From contig NC_061786.1 of NCBI RefSeq assembly GCF_022458985.1, positions 4,635,501 to 4,699,500 on the forward strand: a stretch of 64,000 bases of DNA, written 5' to 3'. Positions 26,193-38,620 of this stretch are shown here, one piece after another (within the stretch, counting starts at the first letter, position 1; each line of letters begins with the position of its first letter). The notes under the pieces are model-generated. The model made no database searches, was not told where the DNA came from, and saw nothing but the letters and a program-made list of their open reading frames with translations. This DNA comes from Mugil cephalus. Taxonomy: Eukaryota; Chordata; Actinopteri; Mugiliformes; Mugilidae. Both the position numbers and the translations under genes were made by a program.

Positions 26193-26297
26193 AAGATTAG
26201 ATTAGATTAGATTAGATTAGATTAGATTAGATTAGATTAGATTAGATTAGATTAGATTAGATTAGATTAGATTAGATTAGATTAGATTAGATTAGAT
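26193..26297 (+). repeat. (AGATT)n microsatellite
   Basis: About 21 head-to-tail copies of the 5-mer ATTAG/AGATT with no visible interruption, starting right where the L2-like 3' end stops. The lack of interruptions suggests recent expansion and probable length polymorphism. Confidence 0.95.
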
Positions 26298-26618
26298 TTT
26301 GTCATTACATATGTATGTGGTATATGATAAATTAGGCAACACAAAAATACTGATAAGTGTGTATGCAGAACAGTCCAGTAGTGCAGTGGAGGTGGTGTCA
26401 GAGAGGGAATGGGGAGTAGAGGGGTGAATAAAATCTCGCTCTATGCTGTGTGGAATAAAACAATATGAGCATAAATACCTTAATGCTGTCAACGAAAAGC
26501 CAACAGCAGTCCTGTACTTCCGTCTCACTCCTGTAGGTGGCGATCTTGATGTCACTGATGCGCAACCACCACCGAAGAAGCTGCAGTACCACACGTGTTG
26601 TAGCAGCATAGTGTCAAC

Positions 26619-29600
26619 ATGGGCAAAAGACGGCAGAAAAACCAGCTTTTTACAAATTTATCAAAAAAACAGAAGAAACACTTGAAAGAGTTTGGAGAGG
26701 AGCACCCATTCCACGACGTGTAAGTTGTACAACAAGCTCCGGCCAGTCGTAAAAGAATAATTCAGTTACTTTCATGGTTGCTACTTAGCTTACTGCTTTC
26801 CTGTCGGGCTGCTGTTTAGTCAGATAGAGACGGCAAAGGTAGCAGCCAAATAACATCAAACTAATGACGTTTAATAATCTTAACGGTGCCATAGTCGTGA
26901 ATGGTAGTTTCTTGGCAACTTCTTGTAGGTATCCTATCATCTCATTTTATTTCAACTAGTTTAAGTGCTAACATTAACACATGTAAGAAGGTATTTAAAG
27001 ATGACACAGAAGTAGCCATAATGTTAATGCATCCCCAGTTCCTGTGTATAGTTTAGAAACGTTAGCCGAACGCCTAATAGCAGAAAACGGTACAAAAAAA
27101 TGAGAAACATGGCGTAAAGTAGTACTCAAAGTCCTCAAGGCAGACATAGAGAGTTTTCCATATCTACGAACAAATGAAACACTTGTACAGTAATTTATTC
27201 AAGAAAATAATCATGTATATATACACTATATTGCCAGAATTCTTCTGGGAAGGCTTTCCACAAGGTTTAGGAGTGTGTTTATGGGACTTTTTGACCATTC
27301 TTCCAGAAAGACATTTGTGAGATCAGACACCGATGTTGGATGAGAAATCAAGTCTTTGCTCTAATTCATCCCAACGGTGTTGAGGTCTGTGTAGGCTGGT
27401 CAAGTTCTTCCACGCCAAATGCACTCATCCATGTCTTTGTGGACATTTGTGTACTGGTGTACAGTCAAGTTGGAAGAGGAAGGGGTCATACCCAAACTGT
27501 TCCCACAAAGTTGGGAGCGAGGAATTGTCCAAAGTCTCTTGATTTGCTGATGCATTCAAATTTCCTTTCACTGGAACTAAGGGGTCTAGGAGGAAATTTC
27601 ATGACTGGACTCGTTCCACAGGTAGCATCCTGTCACAGTACCATACAGGAGTTCATTGAGCTCCTGAGAGCGACTCATTCTTTCAGAAAAGTTTGTAGAA
27701 GCAGTCTGCAGCAGTATGCCTAGGCCAGATTTTATACACCTGTGACCATGGAAGTGATTGGAACCTGAATTCAGTTATTTGGATGGGTGATGAATGAATA
27801 CTTTCGGCAATATAATGTAGATGTGAATTGCAAAAGTATGTGAAGCCATGTTTTCATCATTTGGAATTATCCCGTTGTCCAGCAATAGCAATGTAACTAA
27901 ATGTTTCCGGTAACTGCTGATCAGTCATCTACAGCGCAGCATTGTCTTTCATGTATTTTGACCTTTCTATACATGCGTAAGTGCCTGAGTTATCCATCAT
28001 AAACAACTACATGTACATGTGTTCTATAAAGGAAAGGGCACGTGATTTTAGATATGATGCCTAATTTTAGGTAATACTCGGGACAGGTGATGGAATAGAG
28101 TTTTTAGCACCAATATCAATAGCCAGAACATCATCTTTACAAGTTGTCTAAATATCTGTGTATCTCTTTGTATTTTAGAGTTAATGAAAGAACTCAAGTA
28201 GTGGAACTGGTGAGTAGCGCTATACATTTGTTACATATATATTTCCTATATTTTTTACATTTGCTTACTTATCCTTATTGTGTCCTACTTATTCTCATAG
28301 CTCTTTATAATACTGTTACACTTTGGGTTGGAGCTGCTGTAACGAAAAGTAATTTCCCCCTGGGATCAATAAAGTAATTCTGATTCTGATTCTGATTCTA
28401 ACACACTATAAACCCTAGAAATGATGATTAAAATATTGTGGCTATTTCAGTCTCAGTAAAGAGGACCTCCCATCTGATGTCCTCCAGATGTTTTCTTAAT
28501 GTTTAAGGTGTTCTGTCTCTTGTTGTAGCCGCCAAGCCCAGAACAATCTGACGGAGAACCTGAGGAGCTGGTAGAGGGGGAGGAAGGTGAGGATGAAGAA
28601 CCGGAGCAGAAAACAGCCTATCAGAAACTTCTCTCAACTCTCAGCCAGCCCGCAGGCAACACCCAGAGTGAAGAAAGCTCTGATGATGAAGAGGAAGAAG
28701 AGGAGCTTCTTGGTGAAGGTGAGCGCTTTAGTTACACATTTCTCATGATTGTATATGCTGGCATTTTTCATTTTATTGAATACCTTGGTGCTTTTATCAC
28801 AGAGGACAGTGATGGAGTTGGAGATGAAAGTGAGGATGGTGATGAAGATGCGCAAGGAGAGGAGGAAGCAGCAGATGCAGATGAAGCTTTGACCGACGCG
28901 AGAGAAGAGGAAGTGGAGGAGAAGACAGAGGAGGGACATGATGAAGAGTTTGTAGACAAGGAGCATGAGTCTGAGTTCTGTCTGGAGACCAACTTCGGGG
29001 CTGAAGGGGATCAGGAGGACACTGAAAACTCTGGACAACATGAAGACAGTGACGGTAAGAAGGAAGGAATTTTCTGTTCAAAATATAACATCCTGAATTA
29101 TTGTGTAGTAACTTCAAAATGTGAGACACATTTTGCATGGTTTTATTTTTGAAATTAAGTGAATTGCTGAATGAAAAAATGTGAGAAATATGCTTCAGGT
29201 ACAGTACGTTTACATTTAGTTTTTATTTTGTGTGCAGACTTGTTTTTACAACATTTGGACACAGAGCTCAGTGAAGACGATGTGGAGAAGATGACATCTG
29301 CCTCCAAATCCAAGACTCAGATTGCGGTATTACCACATAAACTATGAATAATATTACTTTACGATACAGTGCGATTAATATGAAGTGTAGTTATATTTTC
29401 TGTCTTTCTCTTAAATAGTGGCCTAAACTGGGAACTCTTCTCTGTTCCAATCCTCTTGAGAAGTTTGGCCCCATTGGCCCTCAGAAAGAAACAAGCCTCC
29501 CAGTTTTCCACAAACTTTTGGAGACCTCCTGGAAGGATCTGAACCAAACCTCCAATCCTAAAGAGGTGGCTGAAGAGGTCAGCCCTCTCCAACTGGAGTT

Positions 29601-32600
29601 GCTGGCCCTCATGGGCTCTTACAAGGATCTATACTACCCAGAAACATGTCCTCTTAACCAGGGCCCATATGTACGCAATGCATACTGCCTCCATGTGCTC
29701 AACCATGTGCTGAAGGCCAATTCCAGGGTCCTGGCTCACAATGCCCAGCTAAGAGAGCGTAAAGCTCAAGCTAAAGCTCGAGCTGAGCCGCAGGATGAAC
29801 CCAGGGACCAAGGACTCACCAGACCTAAGGTAAACCACCAAGATGTATCAATTTGAGTTCTTCTTTAGCTGCATTTTAATACAAAAAGCATTGTGGAAGT
29901 AGATGAGACACACAGACAGTGAGTGATTTAAAAGAAAAGAAAAAATGCAACTTTTAACAGATTGGTCAATCAATTAAAATACAGTTAATCACCCCCCAGT
30001 AGCAACAGGATTATTTACTGAATCCCTTCAAGGACTACTTATAGTTTGTCGTCTTGAAATTGGCTGCTATCTGTTGTCATCAGTTATGTAAAAGCTTATT
30101 CTTATTCCATTCTCTCTGCCCGGCTGCTTCATTGTCATCATTGTGATGAACGTGTTAGGTCCTGATTCTCGTTCCATTCCGGGGCGTCGCTCTGAAAGTC
30201 GTCCATACACTTATCAGCCTGCTGGAGACCAAAGGCAAGAAGGTCGTGGTAAGCAATAAGAAGAAGTTCAAAGAACAGTTTGGGGAGGATCCGGATGACA
30301 AGCCGCCCAGTCTGCAGAGGCCAGATGATTATCACGCTATCTTTTCAGGCAACGTGGATGATCACTTCAGGATAGGTACGATCCAGAAAATAAGAGACGA
30401 TTTTAACACATTTTTTAGTTGCACTCTCTGAAGTCCTGTTGCTGCACTTCCTTCCACCAGGTATCTCCATTGTGAGGAGCAGCATACGTCTCTACGCCCC
30501 CTTCTACTCGTCCGACATCATCATCGCGTCTCCTCTGGGCCTTCGCACTGTGTTGGGAACAGAGGGTCAAACTAAGAGAGACTTTGACTTCTTGTCCTCC
30601 ATTGAGCTGCTGGTGGTGGACCAGGCAGATGTTTACCTCATGCAGAACTGGGAGCATGTCTTGGTGAGAATGCACATCTGGTCTAAAAAATGTGTTATCG
30701 CATGTTCAGCACAGTTGAAACTTTTGGTTTTTTAGTTGCCAGGGAAGTTATGGCGCCATCTGCTGTTCAATGCTTTTTGTATGAGTTTGCCTAGAACCCC
30801 TTCTAAATCAGATTGTTTTATTGTGGGCTTTTAATGTTACATCAGTCCTGGTCAGTGATTTTACCGGTCTGCAGTGGCTCACTACTCATCCTTTGATTTA
30901 AAACTCCTCTGAAGTGATGCCCAGATGATAGTGAGTCTGATATTATTTCATTGTAGTGCATTTTATCAGCTGTCAGCAGTCTGAAATTGAGCCTGGAAAT
31001 GGAGACGATTCTAAATATTTACCCATTTTGATGGAGACTGAAAAAATATTATCTGACAAAATGATGCTGTAATAATTCTGAGCTATGACATAAGTTCAGA
31101 AGCACTTTTGTTCAAATCCAAACGGATGTCTGATATGAGACATTCATGAGCTGTGTATGTGTTTTTTCGTATTTATGGCTCAGTGTCCTCCCCTTGTGGT
31201 GAAGAAAGGTGGAGCACAGACTAATGCTTCTATGTTCAGTGTAATTATGGCCTGTAATATTAGATGTCCACCTTCTGCTAAATCATACAGCTTCTTCACG
31301 ACCTGATAGTAAATGCTTTGCCCACAGCCTGTGAGTTAAGTCACCAGGAGCAAAAAAGTTTATTATTATTTATTGTGTTATTCTCATTTAAATGTGTGTG
31401 AAGTTGAGTTGTAGGAAGGGCCACATATGCTGAATTCGTATTTACCCTTAGATGAATCATCCATTGATTGAGTGACCAGTATTAGCTGTGTTTTCTCAGA
31501 CTTTACTATAGTTGAGGCTTGTTTATGTGTTCTACATCCACCAGCATGTGATGAAGCACATGAACCTTCAGCCGCTGGACTCCCATGGAGTGGACTTTTC
31601 CAGGGTGAGGATGTGGAACCTGAACAACTGGGCCAGACACTACAGACAGACGTTGGTGTTCAGCTCCATCCAGGACCCACAGATCAACAACATCCTTACC
31701 AAACACTGCTCCAACTACCGTGGACAGGTCAGCCATTATAAACATGTCCCACTCAACGTCACCACACCAACACATTACTAAACATAAGGGATTGCTAAAC
31801 TGAGCTGATAAAGTAGCCACACTGTGTTGTTTAGTGTAGTCTGCTCAATAGCTAAGTATCTTTAGCTGGGGCCCTGTTCTTCAGATGAGTTATTTAGATT
31901 ATAGTGGATCCACCTTAATACATCTGGAGATGTTTCCAGAGCAACAACTCCTTCAACACAAACAAGTGAATGTGCGACTAATTGCTTTCATAGCTGCATC
32001 ATGTATCAGACATTTTAAGATGTGTCACATTTCATAGATCACTTGATGATCAGATTATAGCCTAATTATCAGAGAGACATGGCTTGTTTCTTTAGATTTA
32101 TAATGATAGAAAAATAGAAAAATTTAGAACTATGAATAAGGTAAGAACTTGTTGGTTATGAACAAAACTGTGATCTGGTGATGAGAGGTTCTTACACGAT
32201 GGCAAATGAAAGTCTGAACACTAAAAACAAAACAAAAAAAACATTTAAACTTAGATTTTGTTAAGATCACGACTCATAGCAGCAACGGCAGCTGGTCATA
32301 TTCTAGTAAACACACCTAAATTAGACTTATCTATAAATCTGTAGCTGCAGAGCATGTTGGAAGTCAGTGCCTCATCCAATTCATTCAGGAAAATTAAAAA
32401 AACAGTGTTTAAACTCTATTCATTAGCTTCTAAATGAGAGCTCACTGTTATTAAGATAATCTCAACCAAGGTTAACAGCTTATGGTTATGGTTAAAGAAC
32501 CACAGTGTTTACATAAGAACAATCACTTTTATTATATCCTCATAACAGCATGTTACATTTCTAGGACATGTCCCTTTGGCCGTCCTCTTGAACTCCTACT

Positions 32601-34971
32601 CCTAGAGACAAGAGTTAAAACAAGAAATGGCTGCAAGATGGATTTTTATTCACCATTAATCCAAAGAGTTTTTACTTCATTGAATGACACATGTATCGCT
32701 GTTTACTGACAAAAGGTTTCTGGGTTTTCTCTTTGGGGTTTTTGTCTCAGATTTCCACCAAGAACATGCCTAAGACAGGTTCCATCTGCCAGGTGTTGGT
32801 TCAACTACCCCACGTGTTTCAGACCTTCTCTTCTGACAGCTTCATTGACCACGATGCTCGGTAAGCTACTAAATTTAAATAACGTTTACTCCTTTATTAA
32901 GGTACACCCCTGACCCAAGTGATTTTTGTGACAGCACAGTGTTTTTCTAACCACAGTTTTCATCGTGTGTACACAAAGCATCTACCTTCACCTTAAGCTC
33001 TTCTTTTAGCCTCTTTGCAATTATTGATATTTTTAAACTCATACTCGTCACAGTTTTTTTTCATTATCTCATAGATCCTGTCGATTAATTGCTACGAACT
33101 GTGTTTTACTATTTGTGTTCCCCTCTCTGTCTGCAGGTTTCAGTTCTTTGTAGATAAAGTGCTGCCCCAGTACAGGGACTCGGTTATGTCCCACACTCTG
33201 ATCTTCATCCCTTCGTACTTCGACTACGTTCGGTTGCGCAACTACATGAAGAAGCAGGACATGAACTTCGCCAGCATCTGTGAATATTCCAGCAAATCAG
33301 AGGTGTCCCGTGCCAGGCACTTCTTCCAGAAAGGACAGAGACAGTTCCTGCTCTTCACTGAGCGCTTTCACTTCTACAAAAGGTCAGTTCTTTTAACGCC
33401 CCGTCAGCTAGCCTCACGGGGTTTTTGAGGGCATTTTATCAGGGCATGAAGCTGTCCTTCAGCAGGTGGAAGTAGGTGTTTAAAGGGTCTGGTTGTTAAT
33501 TTGTTAAAGTGGGCCACACTAACCGCAAGGTCATCCATGAACTAAATTCTCAACTCACAAGTAAAAACCAACTGTGAGCATTTTGATGGTAATGATTACT
33601 TCAATCACACCATCAGCTGAGGAATGCTTCAAGACAGTCATGTTTATTACCATTTTTAAGAGATGACTTATCACCATTTACGATAACACTCAAAGGAAAA
33701 TGATATGAGTGGTTTTAGTGAGTATGACCTGACCTCTTAGTTCAGTTGTATATGTGTGTGAAAGGTCAAATAAATTAAGTCCTGTTTCTTCTCTTCATAC
33801 TTGTCATGTGAATGTATGTGTAGATACTTTTTTAGTTTTTACCTCTTTATCAAAACATACAGAATATGGTAGAGTATAAGTATATAGTGTATAATGTATA
33901 GTCGCCAAACAAAACACGCAAACAAAGAACATTCTCCAGACCTTATCCAAGCCCACCATAAAGAGAAGATTTTGTGAATAAATCCAGAGGGTTTTCCACA
34001 AGATGACAAACATTCCTGTACTACAACAATAGAAATACTAAATTCATCTGTGTCTGAAGAACATGATTCTTGGGTCCTGGGACATGGATCACCTTATCTA
34101 AATAAATGTATGCATTTCCATTTGTGAAGACAAAAGTCAGAAAGACACGCAACAAAACAGCAACTGACGAAAGCTGCAGTAAAGGTCTGGCCAAGCATCA
34201 CAAAGGGGGAGTTCTTTGATGATTTCCATGGGTCCCAGACTTCAGCCTGTCATTGCCTTGTATTAAAATCAAGGTTTTATTTATTGTGTTTGCCAAACAC
34301 CCTATACCTTGAGCGAATATTCATTATATTTACAGATTGTCATTGAGCATGAAGAAATGCTGGAACTTCAGAATGGCTAAACAACAACAATTGTGTCGGT
34401 GTTAAAACACATAGTCTGTTCAGTCCATTTTTGTTGAGTTTTATCAGTATCTTCTGAACTGTAGCAAAAGTCTCAATAACAGTATAATAAATCTTTTTTT
34501 TTATTGGTCATGCATCTACTTCATGCTGCATATACAGGACCATATGTGTTTTATTTTTAACTACTAGAATATGTAGAAAACGGTGAAAGACCTTAAATTA
34601 TTCTGGGCCGTGCCGTCGCCTCTGATTTTCCACATTAGCGTCACACTTACAAATTGCACAAATCCCATTCTTTGTGGGAGCCTCGCAGAAACATTGATCT
34701 CTGTGTTTTATTTAGGTACACCATCAAAGGCATCCAGAACCTGGTATTTTACGGATTGCCGTCCTTCCCCCACTTCTACAGCGAGGTGTGTAACATGCTG
34801 GCAGCAGGGAGTCAGGGGGAGGAGGCCAGCTGGACCTGCACTGCCCTCTACTCCCGCTACGACGCTCACAAACTGGCCGCCATCACCGGGGCGCAGCGAG
34901 CCGGACAGATGCTGCACTCCAGCAAGACTGTTCACCTCTTCATTACAGGAGGGGAAGACAAAGCCTCATGA
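26619..34971 (+). CDS. utp25: U3 snoRNA-associated protein 25 / digestive organ expansion factor
   Basis: Twelve coding exons: 26619-26719, 28179-28209, 28529-28718, 28803-29054, 29238-29326, 29419-29829, 30159-30375, 30461-30663, 31545-31727, 32751-32860, 33137-33382, 34716-34971. Phases agree throughout; total 762 residues (human 756). The N-terminus is basic ([20 protein letters not shown]). Exons 3-5 encode a very acidic Glu/Asp tract. From exon 6 on is the conserved UTP25 domain, a DEAD-helicase-like fold, with blocks [56 protein letters not shown] and [17 protein letters not shown]. The protein works in the nucleolar small-subunit processome; in zebrafish Def also links to p53 turnover and gut and liver growth (established). 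Intron 1 holds a Tc1 relic and a LINE tail. Confidence 0.96.
27222..27819 (-). mobile_element. Tc1-like transposon with large internal deletion
   Basis: Bounded by TACACTATATTGCC on the left and GGCAATATAATGTA on the right, the inverted repeats of a common fish Tc1-like family. The minus strand retains 5' UTR-like and C-terminal transposase sequence in order (AAACACACTCCTAAACCTTG and TTGGGATGAATTAGAGC), but the middle is missing. About 600 bp against roughly 1.3 kb. Lies in utp25 intron 1. Confidence 0.85.
28225..28408 (+). repeat. LINE 3' UTR fragment with (TGATTC)n tail
   Basis: Reads GAGCTGCTGTAACGAAAAGT, then TTTCCCCCTGGGATCAATAA AG, then TTCTGATTCTGATTCTGATT. This is a very common fish LINE end in which the tail repeats a 6-mer. 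It lies in utp25 intron 2, just after exon 2. Confidence 0.75.
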
Positions 34972-35458
34972 AGGAGCTGGTCAGATACAAGAGGGACTAA
35001 AACCATGGCAGACATCTGCTGGTCTCATTAAACTGGTTTTGCAGCAGCTAAGAACGTCACTTTCAGTCACACCTGAGCAGTGTTGACGTTCTTTTTTGTT
35101 TGATGTATTATAGCTGGAAGGCTTAGAAACATTACACGGTGATGTGACTATAAAACAGTGACCTGGTTTGTAAATTACAGTAATGACTTATAAGAGCTTG
35201 TAAAAACATCACTCGCTGATTGGCTTCATGTTTATTGTCATGCAGAAGATTTATATTTATAACAACATGTTATTGGCGCCCTAAAATAATCAGTTGGTTT
35301 TTTATGATGTGGTACAGAGGCACAGTAGTATAAAATCACTTCAAATGAAACAAGGTTGTGTTGACTTTTTTTTACTTACACAAAGATTAAAGTGAGATAC
35401 AGTGTGTGAAGAGGACAGAGCCCAGTGTACTGGGTGAACTGGATCATTGACCTTCTGA

Positions 35459-35464
35459 AATAAA
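35459..35464 (+). terminator. utp25: polyadenylation signal AATAAA for utp25
   Basis: Canonical AATAAA 488 bp after the stop. A variant ATTAAA at 35386-35391 is an alternative. Both precede the first transporter exon. Confidence 0.5.
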
Positions 35465-35659
35465 AGGAGCACAACCAATCAGAAATCACCCCCTTTAAAA
35501 AGATATGGTGCCAAAGCTAAACAGGCAGTTGTGTGAACCGCCTACATAATTATTAACTCCCTGAGTTGTTGCAAGAGTGACTTTGGCCACAGAATTACAG
35601 CATTTTCTCCATTGTGAAGAAGTGACATACAGCACTCTGAGTGACTGACTGTTGTCAGG

Positions 35660-36355
35660 ATGGACGAAAAGAAGACGCTCAACCTGAAGCGAGAAGTTGG
35701 GCTGGTGGGAGCCGTGGCGCTCATTGCAGGGACAATGATCGGATCTGGGATCTTCATGTCTCCACAGACGGTTCTCAGCACCATCGGCAGCACTGGAGCC
35801 AGCTTGGTGGTGTGGGCGAGCTGTGGTGTACTGGCGATGATGGCGTCCGCCTGCTACGCCGAGCTGGGCACGGTTATTAAGGAATCGGGTGGAGAGTACA
35901 TCTACATCCTCAGGACCTCGGGTCCGGTCGTCGCCTTCCTTTTAATCTTCAGCTCGGTTTTATTTGTGAGACCTGCTGGTGTTGCTGGCATCGCGCTCAG
36001 CTTTGCTCAGTATGTTGTGGTTCCCTTCTACTCGGACTGCCCCCCTCCTGTGCTGGTGGTGAAGTGCGTGGCTGCAGCTGCAATCCTAATACTAGCTACT
36101 GTGAACTGCTTGAACGTTCGCTTCGCTATGGCAGTCCAAGTGTTCTTTTTGGTGGCCAAGGTTCTGGGCCTGGCTGTCATTATAATAGGAGGCGTGGTGA
36201 TGCTCATCAGAGGGCACACCGAAAGCTTTGAAGACTCCTTTGAGAACACGAATGTGGGAATCAATCCAATTGGTATTGCTTTCTACCAGGGACTGTGGTC
36301 CTATGATGGATGGAATAATCTGAACTATGTGACTGAAGAGCTGAAACGTCCAGAG
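35660..36355 (+). CDS. SLC7 transporter, alternative first coding exon A
   Basis: A single open exon of 232 codons ending CCAGAG then GTGAGT (phase 0). It encodes the N-terminal half of an SLC7 light-chain amino-acid transporter, similar to b(0,+)AT/SLC7A9 and AGT1/SLC7A13: GTMIGSGIF in TM1 (residues 24-32), the heavy-chain disulfide Cys at 127 (YSDCPPP), and GLWSYDGWN in TM6 with Asp216 aligned to Asp233 of human b(0,+)AT. No C-terminal exons follow before the next copy; the phase fits the constant exon at 44353. The Met start begins MDEKKTLNLKREVG. The alternative reading is a truncated tandem duplicate, but the frame and donor are intact. Confidence 0.85.
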
Positions 36356-37921
36356 GTGAGTTAGAGATATAAGGATTATCAGTGATTATTGATTGACATC
36401 AGTAAGCAGTCAGCGTTAACCCTTACAATTACTTGCCCCCACACTACTACTCCTGCTTAGTATTATCCCTTCCAACAGCACAACATAGTACAGTCTTAGT
36501 TTGCAGAAATATAAGTACACTGGGCATTCAAAATAAATAAATGTCGACAACAGGCTCCTCCCTCAGTATCTAGACGTCCTCCTGTGGTCTAGGAAGCGTT
36601 CGGAAAAAACTGGCTATTCTGGGTCCCACATAGTCCAGGAAGATGCCAATTTTTCCTCTGGTCCTCTGACATTTTTCCTCTTGCTTTATACCATTCTGAG
36701 ATAGTGTCTTATTTGAAATTCACTTTAGTACTACACAGGAAGTAGGAAGATCTACTTCTCGTGTTAAAGTGGACCCACTGTACCAACTGGTAGTGATTTG
36801 AAAGGGTTAGTGTGTTATTGCCAAACCAAGTGATGGTGTGCTGCATTCAGATTTATCCACAACAACACACGACAATGCTACGTCAGTGCAGTGGGTACCC
36901 GAAGTAAAGGGTCTTTAGAGTGGAGAGTGGTATTTACAAGAATGCTTTGCACAGTTACAATAATCTTAATAGCAACAAATAAACTAAAAACTGCTACATG
37001 AATTTAGTTGCATGAAGAAAATGATATCTGACATATATTATAGCTCGCTAAACTTACCAAGTCAGCATCTCACAATCAGTTCTAAAACTTGCAGTGCGCC
37101 TCCAAAAAAATGTCAGAATGAGACATGAGGCTGGAGGTGAGGTGCCTTACAACGTGCCAGAATACAGGGAATCACAATTGGAAAGTTAAAGATTACTTTC
37201 TTCAGATGGCAGATGTTATAGATGATTTACTTTAGATATTGTCTCAGCTGAAGGAAGCACAATAAAAAGCGCACTTATCATCCAGAGATTGCTTGTTTTG
37301 ATATACATCTTGTATGACACAACAGATGTCTGCGGTCAGTGAGTATCGTCATGTGCGTCTGTGGCACTGCTGCTGTCGACTCCTCAGAATAGAACTTAAC
37401 GTAGTGAATGAGGTAATAGGGTTTTAGTCGTGGAAAGACAGTCATGATGACTGTGCTCAAATTCAACCTGAATGTAGAAATAAATAAGAAAAGCTTTTAA
37501 TAAAGTTTGTATACACATTTATTTTTTACATCTGTAGCCAGATTTACATGGACACATTTTAATTAAAAAAAAAGCACTGAAAAAAAAGTAAAAAAAAAAA
37601 GTATTTTTTTCCCGTATTAATATTACTTTTTTATGTCATCACAAGATGGGAGATAAAATACTGCCCCTCACATATGAGAACAATAACTGTGGGTGAGCTG
37701 TAGTAATTTAAAACTTCTTATCGATGTGTGCAATGTAATTGGAAGTCAGGAGCAAAGTCAAAGACAAACAGCCCTGCCACACCTCCTTTTTGCGACCATT
37801 TAAGTGTGATTTCATGAGTGTAGCTTCCACCCACCAGTTCACAGTTAATCTGCAGTGAGGTCTGTGGGTGGCCAGCGTCCACTGTGAATGCCTCTGAGGA
37901 AGCAGCAGCAGCTCTCACACA
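36356..37921. other. spacer between transporter exons A and B
   Basis: No homologue of the five constant exons is found here on the plus strand, and no other gene is recognised. It contains A/T-rich runs at 37565-37610. Any promoter for exon B would lie in its right part. Confidence 0.55.
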
Positions 37922-38620
37922 ATGGAAGGAGACGGACAAAGACTCAATCTGAAGAGGGAAGTGGGGATAATAGGAGCTGTGTCATTCATTGCTGGAACCA
38001 TGATAGGATCTGGGATCTTCATATCCCCCCAGTATGTCCTGTCCACCATAGGCAGCCCTGGGGCCAGCCTTGTTATATGGGCCATCTGTGGGCTAATTGC
38101 CATGCTTGGGGGACTCTGCTATGCTGAGCTGGGCACAATCATACCAGAGTCTGGAGCCGAGTATATCTACATGCTGCGGACTGCAGGGAAAGTGGTAGCC
38201 TTCATGTTTGTCTTCAGCTTCATCATGGTCATGAGGCCCGCCAGTGCCACGGGAATTGCTCTGAGCTTTGCTGAATATGTCGTGGCCCCCTTTTACTACG
38301 ACTGCACCCCTCCGCAACTGCTGGTGAAATGTGTGGCCGCAGTAGGCATCTTGGTGCTGGCCGTGGTCAACTGTCTGAGCGTCCGCTTGGCCACCAACAT
38401 CCAGGTGGTTACCATGGTAGTGAAAATGCTGGCGCTGGTAGTGATCGTGCTGGGAGGCGTCGTGAAGCTTTTCCAGGGCAGCACTGAAAACTTTGAAAAC
38501 TCTTTTGAGGGATCAAATGTTGGCGTCAGCTCCATTGGCATTGCTTTCTATCAGGGCTTGTGGTCCTATGACGGCTGGAACACCTTGAATTATTTAACTG
38601 AAGAACTGAAACATCCAGAA
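37922..38620 (+). CDS. SLC7 transporter, alternative first coding exon B
   Basis: Open exon of 233 codons starting MEGDGQRLNLKREVG and ending CCAGAA then GTAAGA (phase 0). It shares TM1 GTMIGSGIF, disulfide Cys128 (YYDCTPP) and TM6 GLWSYDGWN with Asp217, like copy A. It is the copy most alike to A across the whole length, with differences scattered through it. Lies 2262 bp after the start of A. No C-terminal exons of its own are visible. Product if spliced to the constant exons: about 468 residues, the usual size for this family. Confidence 0.85.

Noticed and set aside
28745-29152. Long acidic frame as a separate gene
   Set aside because: It is utp25 exon 4 (28803-29054) read through its introns; the donor, acceptor and phase fit the 12-exon gene.
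34583-35086. 167-codon frame overlapping the last utp25 exon
   Set aside because: Runs through intron 11 in a different frame from the conserved C-terminal exon at 34716-34971.
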